From Flavobacterium soyae (lineage in GTDB: Bacteria > Bacteroidota > Bacteroidia > Flavobacteriales > Flavobacteriaceae): a stretch of 64,000 nt of DNA. The stretch is from assembly GCF_021245985.1 (NCBI RefSeq), contig NZ_JAJQXA010000008.1, positions 124,001 through 188,000 of the forward strand, given 5' to 3'. Shown here in pieces: positions 1 through 6,536 of this stretch. Positions within the stretch are counted from its first letter, which is position 1, and every line of letters begins with the position of its first letter. The notes beneath the pieces are model-generated. The model ran no database searches and was not told the DNA's origin. It saw only the letters and a program-made list of their open reading frames with translations. The position numbers and the translations under genes were made by a program.

Positions 1-339
1 GAAGGTTTACAATTTGCCATCTTAACGGATATTATTTCAAAAACCTGGTCAGGAAAAACAACCAAAGATTATAAAATTCTTAAGGGACTAAAAAAAGAAA
101 ACCTAAGGGATAATATGAGTAATACTGAGTTGATTTTGAATATGCTTGCAGAAGCATCGACTACAGATATTTCGAGTGTTGTTAAACCCAAAGATTTTGA
201 TAAAAGTATGGAAGTAGCCCAACAAGGGGGAAATGTTGCAAAAGTTGCCCTTAACGAATTAGAATCTAAAACAGGAAAAAAAATCGTTACATCGCTAAAT
301 GCTAAAGATCTATTAAAACAGCAAATAGAAGAAAAATAA
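1..339 (+). CDS. BRO/DinD-like protein, C-terminal part (cut by window start)
   Basis: The frame is open from base 1 to the TAA at 337-339, so the 112 visible residues are the C-terminus of a longer protein. The first in-frame ATG (115) lies inside a continuous conserved block and is not the real start. The block KGLKKENLRDNMSNTELIL followed by NMLAEASTT, then VAQQGGNVAK and KTGKKIVTSLNAKD, resembles the C-terminal region of DinD (DNA-damage-inducible protein D) and BRO-family antirepressor-like proteins. Such proteins are found in prophages, plasmids and chromosomes, and the DinD branch is SOS-linked in E. coli. The N-terminal Bro-N domain lies outside the window, so DinD and a prophage antirepressor cannot be told apart here. 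A bidirectional terminator follows directly. Confidence 0.7.
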   Translation, partial: EGLQFAILTDIISKTWSGKTTKDYKILKGLKKENLRDNMSNTELILNMLAEASTTDISSVVKPKDFDKSMEVAQQGGNVAKVALNELESKTGKKIVTSLNAKDLLKQQIEEK

Positions 340-341
340 AA

Positions 342-380
342 AAAGCAGCTCCATCTTATAGAGCTGCTTTCATTTTTTTT
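342..380. terminator. Bidirectional rho-independent terminator
   Basis: Ten-base arms (342-351 and 361-370, core GCAGCTC/GAGCTGC) flank a 9-base loop and are followed by CATTTTTTTT. The A-run before the left arm supplies a U-tract for the opposite strand. It sits between two convergent genes (stops at 339 and 400) and can serve both. Confidence 0.85.
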
Positions 381-399
381 GTGGGGCAAAAAAAGTGGT

Positions 400-786
400 T
401 TAACGACGAAACCCAGGACTTTCGTTTACTGACTCGTCTAACTTAACAGTTTTTGCCTTTTTTGCAGCAACTTTAATTTCGTGTTTAGCAACTTTGTCGT
501 TTGCTTTAACTTCTAACACATAAGTACCGGCTGGAAAACCTTCTAAACTTATTGTTTTTGAAACTTCTAATTTGTTTGCAGCAGAATCTCCCGCATAAAG
601 TAAATTATGATTTACGTCGTAGATAGAAAAAGATGATTTTTCAACTGTGTTTAAGGTAAAGCTAACTACTTTTCCGTTTCCAGTTTGAATGTTTAAAATA
701 AAATTGCCTTTTCCATCAATGGCGTAAGAAAATAGAGTTGCAAAAAAGAAGGCTGCAACTAGCCCGGCTTTGGTAAATTTCGTCAT
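400..786 (-). CDS. Small secreted beta-sandwich-like protein, divergent paralog 1
   Basis: The 128-residue product has a signal peptide (MTKFTKAG then a hydrophobic run to about residue 22) and then AIDG, as in the three genes that follow. It shares the pattern NGKVVSFTLN, SIYD, a leucine/serine-rich strand, FPAGTYVLEV and HEIKV. The IYD...GTY...L layout resembles the fold of T9SS type A sorting tails and the DUF3244 group, but here it is the whole mature protein. It is the most diverged of the four: the C-terminus is lysine-rich and ends in ESPGFRR, and the upstream box and 3' hairpins of the other three are missing. Function unknown; probably exported to the periplasm or outside. It has its own promoter at 823-856. 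Confidence 0.85.
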   Translation of the reverse strand: MTKFTKAGLVAAFFFATLFSYAIDGKGNFILNIQTGNGKVVSFTLNTVEKSSFSIYDVNHNLLYAGDSAANKLEVSKTISLEGFPAGTYVLEVKANDKVAKHEIKVAAKKAKTVKLDESVNESPGFRR

Positions 787-822
787 GTTTTTTTAAAGTT
801 ATATTACTAAAAGTGGAACGGT

Positions 823-856
823 CAAAACTACAAATAGAAATTTAATTTTTAGCAAA
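823..856 (-). promoter_or_regulatory. Bacteroidota-type promoter of the 400-786 gene
   Basis: On the minus strand, TTTG (856-853), a 22-bp spacer and TAGTTTTG (830-823) match the Flavobacterium consensus TTG-N17-23-TAnnTTTG. The predicted transcript starts about 30 bases before the ATG at 786. Confidence 0.7.
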
Positions 857-1052
857 AAAATCACCTTTTTTGAGGTATAAAATGCTGAATTCAAACTGTT
901 TCTGTGTTTTGTCTGCGCTATGTACGTAAATACGGGGCTTACGGTTTTAAAAAAGTTGATTTTTTTTAATGCAGTAAAAACCAGGTATATACATTTATTA
1001 AGAATAATTTTTCAAAAAAAAATGAAAATTGAAATTTTGAAAAAAAATGGCA

Positions 1053-1088
1053 TAAAAAAAACAGCTCAATAACCACAAAGAGCTGTTT
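1053..1088 (-). terminator. Rho-independent terminator of paralog 2 (duplicated element)
   Basis: AAACAGCTC (1059-1067) pairs with GAGCTGTTT (1080-1088); on the minus strand the hairpin is followed by eight T. The same hairpin with a nearly identical loop lies behind the next two paralogs, so it was copied with the genes. Confidence 0.85.
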
Positions 1089-1157
1089 CTAAAACTTGCG
1101 TTTTTAACTTTACTAACTATCTAACCTTATTTTATACTTATGAGAAGTATAACTTTT

Positions 1158-1559
1158 TTAGCGCACTGCTACGCTTGTATTTTTATCAGAAACTGTTTTG
1201 TAAACAGATGAAACTGCTTTTGCAGATAATACAGTTGTATCGTCTGTAATTGTAATTTCATGTCTCACTTTTTTTACATTGTCCTCAGCTTCTAAGAAGT
1301 AAGTTCCCTCAGGAAATTCTTCTAAGCTAAAAGTTCTTAATATTCCATCTTTACCTGAAGCAGTTTCAGAATAAATTAGATTTCCGTCTTTGTCGTAAAT
1401 TGCCAGGGTAGCTCTCTGCAATTTATTAATTGCAAATGAGATAAGCTTTCCGTTAGCTTTTATTACATGAAGATTAAAGTCTTCATTTCCATCAATTGCA
1501 TATGTACTTCCTGTAAAAAGTACTGCACATACTAAACTCAATTTTAAAATCTTTTTCAT
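1158..1559 (-). CDS. Small secreted paralogous protein 2
   Basis: 133 residues with signal peptide MKKILKLSLVCAVLFTGSTY, followed by AIDG. The mature part has NGKLISFAIN, LAIYDKDGNLIYSE, ILRTFSLEEFPEGTYFLEAE and RHEITI, then a polar tail ending DKNTSVAVR. I recognise no catalytic motif. The pattern of short beta strands with IYD and GTY resembles a T9SS-tail-like or DUF3244-like beta sandwich; this is a fold guess only. It is close to the proteins at 1987-2352 and 2866-3267, and its flanks (promoter, 60-bp upstream box, two 3' hairpins) are duplicated with it, so the genes arose by recent tandem duplication. It probably has its own transcript, given its own promoter and terminator. Confidence 0.88.
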   Translation of the reverse strand: MKKILKLSLVCAVLFTGSTYAIDGNEDFNLHVIKANGKLISFAINKLQRATLAIYDKDGNLIYSETASGKDGILRTFSLEEFPEGTYFLEAEDNVKKVRHEITITDDTTVLSAKAVSSVYKTVSDKNTSVAVR

Positions 1560-1597
1560 AACTGTTAGTTTTAAATTATTAGTTTAATTCTCTGATG

Positions 1598-1631
1598 TAA
1601 AATTACTACAGAAGTGCTTGGATTTTAACAA
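1598..1631 (-). promoter_or_regulatory. Promoter of paralog 2
   Basis: Read on the minus strand: TTG (1631-1629), exactly 23 bp, TAATTTTA (1605-1598). The same TTG-N23-TAATTTTA arrangement is kept in front of both other duplicated genes while the spacers differ in sequence, which suggests selection on the two boxes. Confidence 0.7.
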
Positions 1632-1657
1632 CTCTATTTTCCGATTTCGATGCTGTA

Positions 1658-1716
1658 TTCTCATTTACGAAACCGTTATAGGTTAAAATTTAAATTATTT
1701 TTATTGTTTTTGTTAA
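1658..1716. promoter_or_regulatory. 60-bp conserved upstream box, copy 1
   Basis: Starts TTCTCATTTACGAAACCG, then TTATAGGTTAAAATTT and an AT-rich stretch ending GTTTTTGTTAAT. It lies about 27 bp upstream of the -33 element of paralog 2. Three more copies occur in the window (2453-2512, 3368-3427, 3629-3688), the last directly before the AraC-type gene. In this copy the second TAGGT half-site is lost (TATTG instead of AGGTG). It may be an activator binding site. Confidence 0.6.
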
Positions 1717-1840
1717 TTCAGTTATTATTTTTCAATGAATTTACAAAACTTTGATTTTACCTTTTTCTTACATTTTATTAATAATAAGAGTTTAGAAAAT
1801 ACTTGTTTGTAAACCTGGTTTTACCAAAAAGTAAAGAGCA

Positions 1841-1874
1841 AAAAAAACAGCTCAATAACCACAAAGAGCTGTTT
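1841..1874 (-). terminator. Rho-independent terminator of paralog 3
   Basis: AAACAGCTC and GAGCTGTTT arms with a 12-base loop, then a T-run on the minus strand (A-run 1841-1847). Sequence and loop are nearly the same as at 1053-1088. Confidence 0.85.
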
Positions 1875-1986
1875 CTAAAACTTGCGTTTTTAAACTTTAC
1901 TAACTATCTAACCTCATTCTTATACTGTATGCGAGTATAAATTTTTCAGTGCATTCCTGCACTTGTATTTTTTTGCAGGGATCTGC

Positions 1987-2352
1987 TTAATAAACTGTTG
2001 TAAGGGCTTTTGAAGACAAAACAGTAGATTCACTTGTAACCGTGATTTCGTGTCTGGCTTTTTTGAAGTTGTCTTCAATTTCTAAGAAATAAGTTCCGGC
2101 TGGAAATTCTTCTAAACTAAAAGTTCTTAAGATTCCGTCTTTACCAGAAGCATTTTCAGAATAAATTAAATTATTGTTTTTATCATAAATACTAATACTT
2201 GCCTTTTTAGTCTGATTTAAAGCAAAAGTGATTAGTTTTCCATTAGCTCTTAATACATGGAGATTAAAAGCGTTGTTTCCGTCAATTGCATAAGTACTTA
2301 ATCCTGATAAAAGTACTGCACATACTAAACTCAATTTTAAATTCTTTTTCAT
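1987..2352 (-). CDS. Small secreted paralogous protein 3, C-terminally shortened
   Basis: 121 residues: signal peptide MKKNLKLSLVCAVLLSGLS, AIDG, NGKLITFALN, ISIYDKNNNLIYSE, ILRTFSLEEFPAGTYFLEIE, RHEITV, ending LTTVY. The two sisters continue beyond VY with 14 more residues (YKT..DKNTSVAVR type tail). Here the codon after TAT is TAA (1989-1987), and the DNA beyond still resembles the sister tail in a degraded form. So this copy has lost its tail by a stop mutation. The rest of the protein is intact, so it may still be made. Function unknown, as for the family. Confidence 0.87.
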   Translation of the reverse strand: MKKNLKLSLVCAVLLSGLSTYAIDGNNAFNLHVLRANGKLITFALNQTKKASISIYDKNNNLIYSENASGKDGILRTFSLEEFPAGTYFLEIEDNFKKARHEITVTSESTVLSSKALTTVY

Positions 2353-2392
2353 ACTATTTGTTTTTGATGTTATTATCTCTAATTCTCTGATG

Positions 2393-2426
2393 TAAAATTA
2401 CCTTAGTTTTATCTGTTTTTTATCAA
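2393..2426 (-). promoter_or_regulatory. Promoter of paralog 3
   Basis: TTG (2426-2424), 23 bp, TAATTTTA (2400-2393) on the minus strand, the same geometry as paralogs 2 and 4. Confidence 0.7.
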
Positions 2427-2452
2427 CTCTATTTTCCAATTTCGATGCTGTA

Positions 2453-2512
2453 TTCTCATTTACGAAACCGTTATAGGTTAAAATTTGAATTATTTTAGGT
2501 GTTTTTGTTAAT
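2453..2512. promoter_or_regulatory. 60-bp conserved upstream box, copy 2
   Basis: Nearly identical to copies 1 and 3 over its first 34 bp. It keeps both TAGGT half-sites, the second as TAGGTG, 22 bp apart. It lies upstream of the promoter of paralog 3. Confidence 0.6.
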
Positions 2513-2759
2513 TTGGTTGTTATTTTTCAATGTTTTTACAGAATGCTGTTTTGGGATTTTTATATCTATTATATATAAGTATAAATGTTAAGCTATTGTA
2601 GAAACCCTAATTCTTAATATAATTTAAATATAAATACAATCTAAAACATTGCCAGCGGTTTCAACCGCCGGGATGTAATATATAATCTCAATAAAAAATC
2701 TGCCAAATCTGCAGAATCTGCGTGAAACTAAATTAAGTACGTTCAAAAAAGTAAAGAGC

Positions 2760-2796
2760 AAAAAAAAACAGCCCAATAACCACAAAGAGCTGTTTT
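2760..2796 (-). terminator. Rho-independent terminator of paralog 4
   Basis: Third copy of the AAACAGC(C/T)C ... GAGCTGTTT hairpin with an eight-base T-run on the minus strand; one arm mismatch compared with the other two copies. Confidence 0.8.
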
Positions 2797-2865
2797 TAAA
2801 ACTTGCGTTTTTAACTTTACTAACTATCTAACCTTAGTTTTATACTTATGAGAAGTATAACTTGT

Positions 2866-3267
2866 TTAGCGTACTGCTACGCTGGTATTTTTATCTGAAA
2901 TTGTTTTGTAAACAGATGAAATTGCTTTTGAAGATAAACTAGCAATCTCGTTATTTACAGTAATTTCATATCTAACTTTTTTGGCATTGTCTTCAACTTC
3001 TAAGAAGTAAGTTCCATCAGGAAAATCTTGTAAGCTGAAAGTTCTTAAAATTCCATCTTTTCCAGAAGCATTTTCAGAATAGAATAAAGTACCTTCTTTA
3101 TCGTATATAGCTAATTTTGCTTTTTGTGTTTGGTTAAGACCGAAAGTGATCATTTTTCCGTTTTTCAATACATGAAGATTAAAGTCCTCATTTCCATCAA
3201 TTGCATAAGTACTAATTCCTGATAAAAGTACTGCACACACTAAACTTAATTTTACAATCTTATTCAT
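2866..3267 (-). CDS. Small secreted paralogous protein 4
   Basis: 133 residues: signal peptide MNKIVKLSLVCAVLLSGIS, AIDG, NGKMITFGLN, LAIYDKEGTLFYSE, ILRTFSLQDFPDGTYFLEVE, RYEITV and the tail ISDKNTSVAVR. It keeps the full-length tail shared with paralog 2. It is the copy nearest the AraC-type regulator gene, which is divergently oriented about 450 bp away. Two copies of the 60-bp box lie in that intergenic region, one near each gene. No known enzymatic motif; a secreted structural, binding or signalling role is possible, but nothing in the sequence decides it. Confidence 0.88.
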   Translation of the reverse strand: MNKIVKLSLVCAVLLSGISTYAIDGNEDFNLHVLKNGKMITFGLNQTQKAKLAIYDKEGTLFYSENASGKDGILRTFSLQDFPDGTYFLEVEDNAKKVRYEITVNNEIASLSSKAISSVYKTISDKNTSVAVR

Positions 3268-3307
3268 AGTATCTGTTTTTAAAATTATTATCTCTAATTC
3301 TCTGATG

Positions 3308-3341
3308 TAAAATTACTCTAGCTGTTCAATATTTATATCAA
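3308..3341 (-). promoter_or_regulatory. Promoter of paralog 4
   Basis: TTG (3341-3339), 23 bp, TAATTTTA (3315-3308) on the minus strand. Confidence 0.7.
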
Positions 3342-3367
3342 CTCTATTTTCCAATTTATGTGCTATA

Positions 3368-3427
3368 TTCTCATTTACGAAACCGTTATAGGTTAAAATT
3401 TGAATTATTTTAGGTATTTTGGTTAAT
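3368..3427. promoter_or_regulatory. 60-bp conserved upstream box, copy 3
   Basis: Same core as copy 2, with TAGGTT and TAGGTA half-sites 22 bp apart, upstream of the paralog 4 promoter. Confidence 0.6.
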
Positions 3428-3628
3428 TACATTGTTATTTTTCAATGTTTTGTAAATGTTAACATTTTTAAAAAATTCCAATATTCTTACAGAAATAATG
3501 AGTGTCTATAAAAATGATCGAATAAATACGATATCTTAAAAAAAACTGTAATAAAAATATGGGGTGTTTAAAAAAAGATGTTTTGGGGATAATTTGTTAG
3601 ATTATCTTTTTATTATTTTAATGAAAAA

Positions 3629-3688
3629 TTCTTATTTACGAAACCGTTATAGGTTAAAATTTAAATTATTTTAGGTGTTTTTGTTAAA
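3629..3688. promoter_or_regulatory. 60-bp conserved upstream box, copy 4, before the AraC-type gene
   Basis: The same box, TTCTTATTTACGAAACCG then TTATAGGTTAAAATTT, ends 28 bp before the regulator ATG. Direct repeats TAGGT at 3650 and 3672 are 22 bp apart, the spacing typical of AraC-family operators. The neighbouring TAAATTTG (3685-3692) fits a -7 element, so a bound regulator could control its own gene. The function is inferred. Confidence 0.6.
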
Positions 3689-3716
3689 TTTGCTATTATT
3701 TTTTAAAGAAATTATC

Positions 3717-4589
3717 ATGAAGACAATCGCCCCAGCTCTTGAAGTGATAACTAACTCATACGGAAGTTCTTTTACCTACACAAAACACGCCGAAAAGACC
3801 AATAGCAAAGCTCATTTATGGCATTATCATCCAGAGATTGAGTTGGTTTATATTAACGGCGGGGCAGGAAAAAGACAAATAGGAAGCCATGTTTCCTATT
3901 ATACAAATGGTAGTTTGATTTTGATAGGGTCTAATTTGCCGCATTGCGGCTTTACGAATGAGCAAACGGGAAACGTAAACGAAACGGTTATTCATATTAA
4001 ACCTGAGTTTTTAGGGAATGGCTTTTTTGGAGTACCGGAAATGAAAAAAATTCAAAATGTTTTAAGTCAGTCGAAAGGCGGAATCGCTTTTGGTGGTGAA
4101 ACTAAAAAACATATTGGAAAAAAAATCGAAGCAATGGAAGATCAGCTTCCGTTTGAGCGTTTGCTTTCGCTTTTGAATATTCTGGATGAATTAGATTCGT
4201 CTGAAGAATATACAATGCTCAATGCAGATGGCTTTGCAATGGAACTGCAGACTCAGGATAACGATCGTATGAATGTGGTTTTTAATTTTGTTAAAGATAA
4301 TTTTCAGCAGTCTATCGCTATAGATGAAGTTTCGAATTTAGTGAGTATGACAACGCCTTCGTTTTGTAGATATTTTAAAAAGATTTCTAACAAAACTTTC
4401 ACAGAGTTTGTAAACGAATACAGATTGGTACACGCCTCAAAACTTTTGGCCGAAAAACCTATAAGTATAAATGAGGTTTGTTACGAAAGCGGTTTTAATA
4501 ATTTCAGCCACTTTAGTAAATCGTTTAAACAATATACAGGTAAAAGTGCCTCGCAATACCGCCACGAACATAAGATTATTATTAGTTAG
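3717..4589 (+). CDS. AraC-family transcriptional regulator
   Basis: I start at ATG 3717 (MKTIAPALEVITNSYGSSFT). The longer frame from 3675 adds a stretch that overlaps the conserved upstream box. The product has about 290 residues: an N-terminal cupin-like sensor domain (HYHPEIELVYINGGAGKRQIG, about residues 35-60) and a C-terminal AraC pair of helix-turn-helix motifs (about 190-285, with SFCRYFKKISNKTFTEFVNE and NEVCYESGFNNFSHFSKSFK). Such proteins bind direct repeats of about 20 bp and usually activate transcription in response to a small ligand. It is divergent from four small secreted-protein genes, and the 60-bp box before it is repeated before three of them. I infer that it regulates them and itself. 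Its ligand is unknown. Confidence 0.92.
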   Translation: MKTIAPALEVITNSYGSSFTYTKHAEKTNSKAHLWHYHPEIELVYINGGAGKRQIGSHVSYYTNGSLILIGSNLPHCGFTNEQTGNVNETVIHIKPEFLGNGFFGVPEMKKIQNVLSQSKGGIAFGGETKKHIGKKIEAMEDQLPFERLLSLLNILDELDSSEEYTMLNADGFAMELQTQDNDRMNVVFNFVKDNFQQSIAIDEVSNLVSMTTPSFCRYFKKISNKTFTEFVNEYRLVHASKLLAEKPISINEVCYESGFNNFSHFSKSFKQYTGKSASQYRHEHKIIIS

Positions 4590-4906
4590 TGTTTTTTGCC
4601 ACGAATTATACGAATTACACGAATTAGTTTGTGAAGAATGTTTGATATTTTTGCCACAGATTAAAGGATTAAAATGATTTTAGAATCCGTTTATAAGCCA
4701 AGTTGAAAATAAATTCGTGGAAATTCGTGTAATTTGTGGCAAACCAATTTTTCAAAGAAAATAATCCATAGAATCCTTTTAATCTGTGGCAGTAAAAAAT
4801 AACAAATACATAATCCGATTAGTATAAAAGCTGGTCGGATTTTTCATTTAGTTTGTTCAGAAAAAAGGTATATTTACATTCCTTTAATCGAAAAAAAACT
4901 ATCAAA
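4590..4906. repeat. Nested dispersed inverted repeats (GCCACGAATT and GCCACAGATT types)
   Basis: Outer arms 4598-4625 (GCCACGAATTATACGAATT...) and 4712-4740 (...GTGTAATTTGTGGC) form an imperfect inverted repeat. A second pair, GCCACAGATTAAAGGATT (about 4653) and CCTTTTAATCTGTGGC (4774-4789), is interleaved with it. Relatives occur at 13633, 33656, 45927, 51021 and 62541. The folded RNA may end the regulator transcript. A loose TATATTTA at 4869-4876 may be the -7 element of the esterase gene. No gene is seen here. Confidence 0.75.
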
Positions 4907-5776
4907 ATGAAGAACCTTAAAATTTTAGTATTCCTTGTTTTTCTGTGTATTTCGTCAATGTCATACGCCGCAAAAGTAGATACTCTACAAATTGCAAGTG
5001 CAGCCATGAACAAAACCTACAAAGCGGCTGTAGTTTTACCAAATTCGTATACAAAAAGTAAATCGACGTTTCCGGTAATGTATTTGTTACACGGAGCGTA
5101 CGGACATTTTAGTGACTGGTTAAAAAATACTCCAAATAAAAAACTGGTTCAGAGTTTATCAGATCAATATAATTTAATCATCGTAATGCCCGAAGGCGAA
5201 ACTTTTAGTTTTTATCTGGACAGTCCTGTAAATAAAGGAAGCCAATTTGAAACTTTTATTACACAGGAAGTAATTCAAAAAGTAGATAAAACTTATAGAA
5301 CAATCAGCAATAAAAGCGGAAGGGTTATTACCGGACTTTCGATGGGCGGACACGGTGCTTTATATCTTTCTGCCAGACATCCTGATTTATTCTGCGCTGC
5401 CGGAAGTATGAGCGGAGCAGTAGATATGAGTACAATGCTTAATCGTGAATCTTCGGCGCAGGTAGTAAAATTAATGCAGCCTGTTTTTGGGGACAGAAGC
5501 GACAATTCTGAATTATACGCACAGCATGCCGTTATGGGAATGCTCGATAAATTAAAAGAAAACAAACTGCCTTTAATTATTGACTGCGGAGTAGATGATT
5601 TCCTTATAGAACCAAATAGAGAATTACATCGCCGATTAGTTTATAATAAGGTTGAACACGATTATACTGAACGTCCCGGCGCACATACTTGGGAATATTG
5701 GGAAAATTCCTTACCTTACCATGTATTATTTTTTAGCAAGATCTTGTTTAAGAATCAGGTTGTTGTGAAAAAATAA
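4907..5776 (+). CDS. Secreted alpha/beta-hydrolase esterase (esterase D / PF00756 type)
   Basis: I start at ATG 4907, where a clean signal peptide begins (MKNLKILVFLVFLCISSMSY, cleavage near AA-KV). The 289-residue product has the esterase fold: FPVMYLLHGAYGHFSDW (oxyanion region, about 55-71), IIVMPEG, and the nucleophile elbow GLSMGGHGAL with Ser145. DCGVDDFLIEPNR carries a candidate acidic residue and GAHTWEYW the likely catalytic His. The family includes S-formylglutathione hydrolase, tributyrin esterases and acetyl-xylan or feruloyl esterases. With a signal peptide it acts outside the cytoplasm, probably on acyl esters of carbohydrates or lipids. The substrate cannot be read from the sequence. 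It stands alone, in the same direction as the next gene. Confidence 0.9.
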   Translation: MKNLKILVFLVFLCISSMSYAAKVDTLQIASAAMNKTYKAAVVLPNSYTKSKSTFPVMYLLHGAYGHFSDWLKNTPNKKLVQSLSDQYNLIIVMPEGETFSFYLDSPVNKGSQFETFITQEVIQKVDKTYRTISNKSGRVITGLSMGGHGALYLSARHPDLFCAAGSMSGAVDMSTMLNRESSAQVVKLMQPVFGDRSDNSELYAQHAVMGMLDKLKENKLPLIIDCGVDDFLIEPNRELHRRLVYNKVEHDYTERPGAHTWEYWENSLPYHVLFFSKILFKNQVVVKK

Positions 5777-5862
5777 TAAGAAATTTTGTTTCAAAATCTA
5801 TTTAACAAAATTTTTGGTTTGGTTTTTGGAATGCTTTTATAAACTTAAAAAAAATATATATT

Positions 5863-6387
5863 ATGAAAAAGATACTTACGTTATTCGCTGTTGTTGGGTT
5901 AATTGTATTTACGGGTTGTGAAGGACCGGAAGGGCCTCCGGGACAAGATGGAGTTAATATTGTGGGAACAGTTTATGAAAATACATCGGCTAATTATTAT
6001 AACTTTACTGAAGGAAATAATTATAGTGTTGTATTTAATTTTCCACAGCAACTAATAATTTCAGATGTTGTTCTTGTATATCGTCTAGGAGATGTAGTTA
6101 ATGGTCAACCGCTGTGGGAATTTTTACCTGAAACTCATTATTTTGATGATGAAGCAGGAATTAGAGACTTTACTTATAATTTTAATTTTACAAGAAATTA
6201 TACTAAAATTTTTCTTGAAGGTTATGATCCGAGTAATCCAGTTCCAAGCCAATTTACATCTAATCAAATATTCAGAATTGTAGTGGTTCCTGCAGATTTT
6301 GCATCGAAAGTAGATAAGTCTAATTATTTAGATGTTGCTAATAAATTAAATCTTAAAGAAAGTCAGGTTCAAGATATTAAATTTTAA
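5863..6387 (+). CDS. Lipoprotein with a short collagen-like start
   Basis: 174 residues. The signal peptide MKKILTLFAVVGLIVFTGC ends in a lipobox with Cys19, so the protein is probably lipid-anchored. Directly after the Cys comes EGPEGPPGQDG, three to four collagen-like G-x-y triplets, then a globular domain rich in aromatic residues and Asn (YNFTEGNNYSVVFNF, PLWEFLPETHYFDDE). The C-terminus VANKLNLKESQVQDIKF may form a helix. Collagen-like lipoproteins with this layout are common in flavobacteria, and I know of no proven function. It ends at the MITE-like element, which also supplies a terminator hairpin. Confidence 0.88.
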   Translation: MKKILTLFAVVGLIVFTGCEGPEGPPGQDGVNIVGTVYENTSANYYNFTEGNNYSVVFNFPQQLIISDVVLVYRLGDVVNGQPLWEFLPETHYFDDEAGIRDFTYNFNFTRNYTKIFLEGYDPSNPVPSQFTSNQIFRIVVVPADFASKVDKSNYLDVANKLNLKESQVQDIKF

Positions 6388-6403
6388 TTGTTAGAAACTA
6401 ATC

Positions 6404-6527
6404 AAAAAAAAGAGGCTGTCTCAAAAGTCGAGACAACCTCTTTTTTATTCGGATACCTATCGGAGAAATTTTCCGTTTACGCGATTCTCAACAGCTTGAT
6501 TTTACTTTTGAGACAGCCTCTTTTTTT
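6404..6527. mobile_element. MITE-like element with 23-bp terminal inverted repeats, also acting as terminator
   Basis: Left end 6404-6427 (A-run, then AGAGGCTGTCTCAAAAG) and right end 6505-6527 (CTTTTGAGACAGCCTCT, then a T-run) are perfect inverted repeats around about 77 bp with no coding capacity. A second copy of the motif in reverse orientation (GAGACAACCTC, 6430-6440) pairs with the left end to make a classical hairpin followed by TTTTTT (6411-6446). It fills almost the whole gap between two convergent genes. The GAGGCTGTCTCAAAA motif resembles insertion-sequence termini, so a non-autonomous element or remnant is likely. No transposase is present and I see no certain target-site duplication. 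Confidence 0.6.
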
Positions 6528-6536
6528 ATAGATTTT

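Larger units (their letters stand above)
787..1157. other. Intergenic region: promoter, AT-rich spacer, terminator
   Basis: The 371 bp hold the promoter of the 400-786 gene (823-856) and the terminator of the 1158-1559 gene (1053-1088), with a small hairpin (TATACTT/AAGTATA, about 1133-1151) just after the stop codon. The rest is very AT-rich and shows no supported gene. Confidence 0.7.
1560..1986. other. Intergenic region with duplicated regulatory parts and a relict gene tail
   Basis: Contains the promoter (1598-1631) and upstream box (1658-1716) of paralog 2, the terminator of paralog 3 (1841-1874), and about 40 bp (1947-1986) that still align with the C-terminal coding end of the sister genes but now lie after a premature stop. 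No other gene is seen. Confidence 0.7.
2353..2865. other. Intergenic region of paralogs 3/4
   Basis: The 513 bp contain the promoter and upstream box of paralog 3, an unassigned stretch with the phrase GTTTCAACCGCCGGGATG, a fragment of a dispersed repeat (AAATCTGCAGAATCTGCG, about 2705-2722; a relative occurs near 51842-51865), and the terminator plus small hairpin of paralog 4. No ORF worth calling. Confidence 0.6.
3268..3716. other. Divergent regulatory region between paralog 4 and the AraC-type gene
   Basis: The 449 bp carry the paralog 4 promoter (3308-3341), box copy 3 (3368-3427), an AT-rich middle part without recognisable features, and box copy 4 (3629-3688) overlapping the regulator's -7 motif. 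Confidence 0.7.

Noticed and set aside
4471..4677. Short ORF across the AraC gene end
   Set aside because: It overlaps the HTH-coding end and runs into an inverted repeat.
6404..6527. A full insertion sequence at the MITE-like ends
   Set aside because: The interior is only about 77 bp and has no transposase frame.
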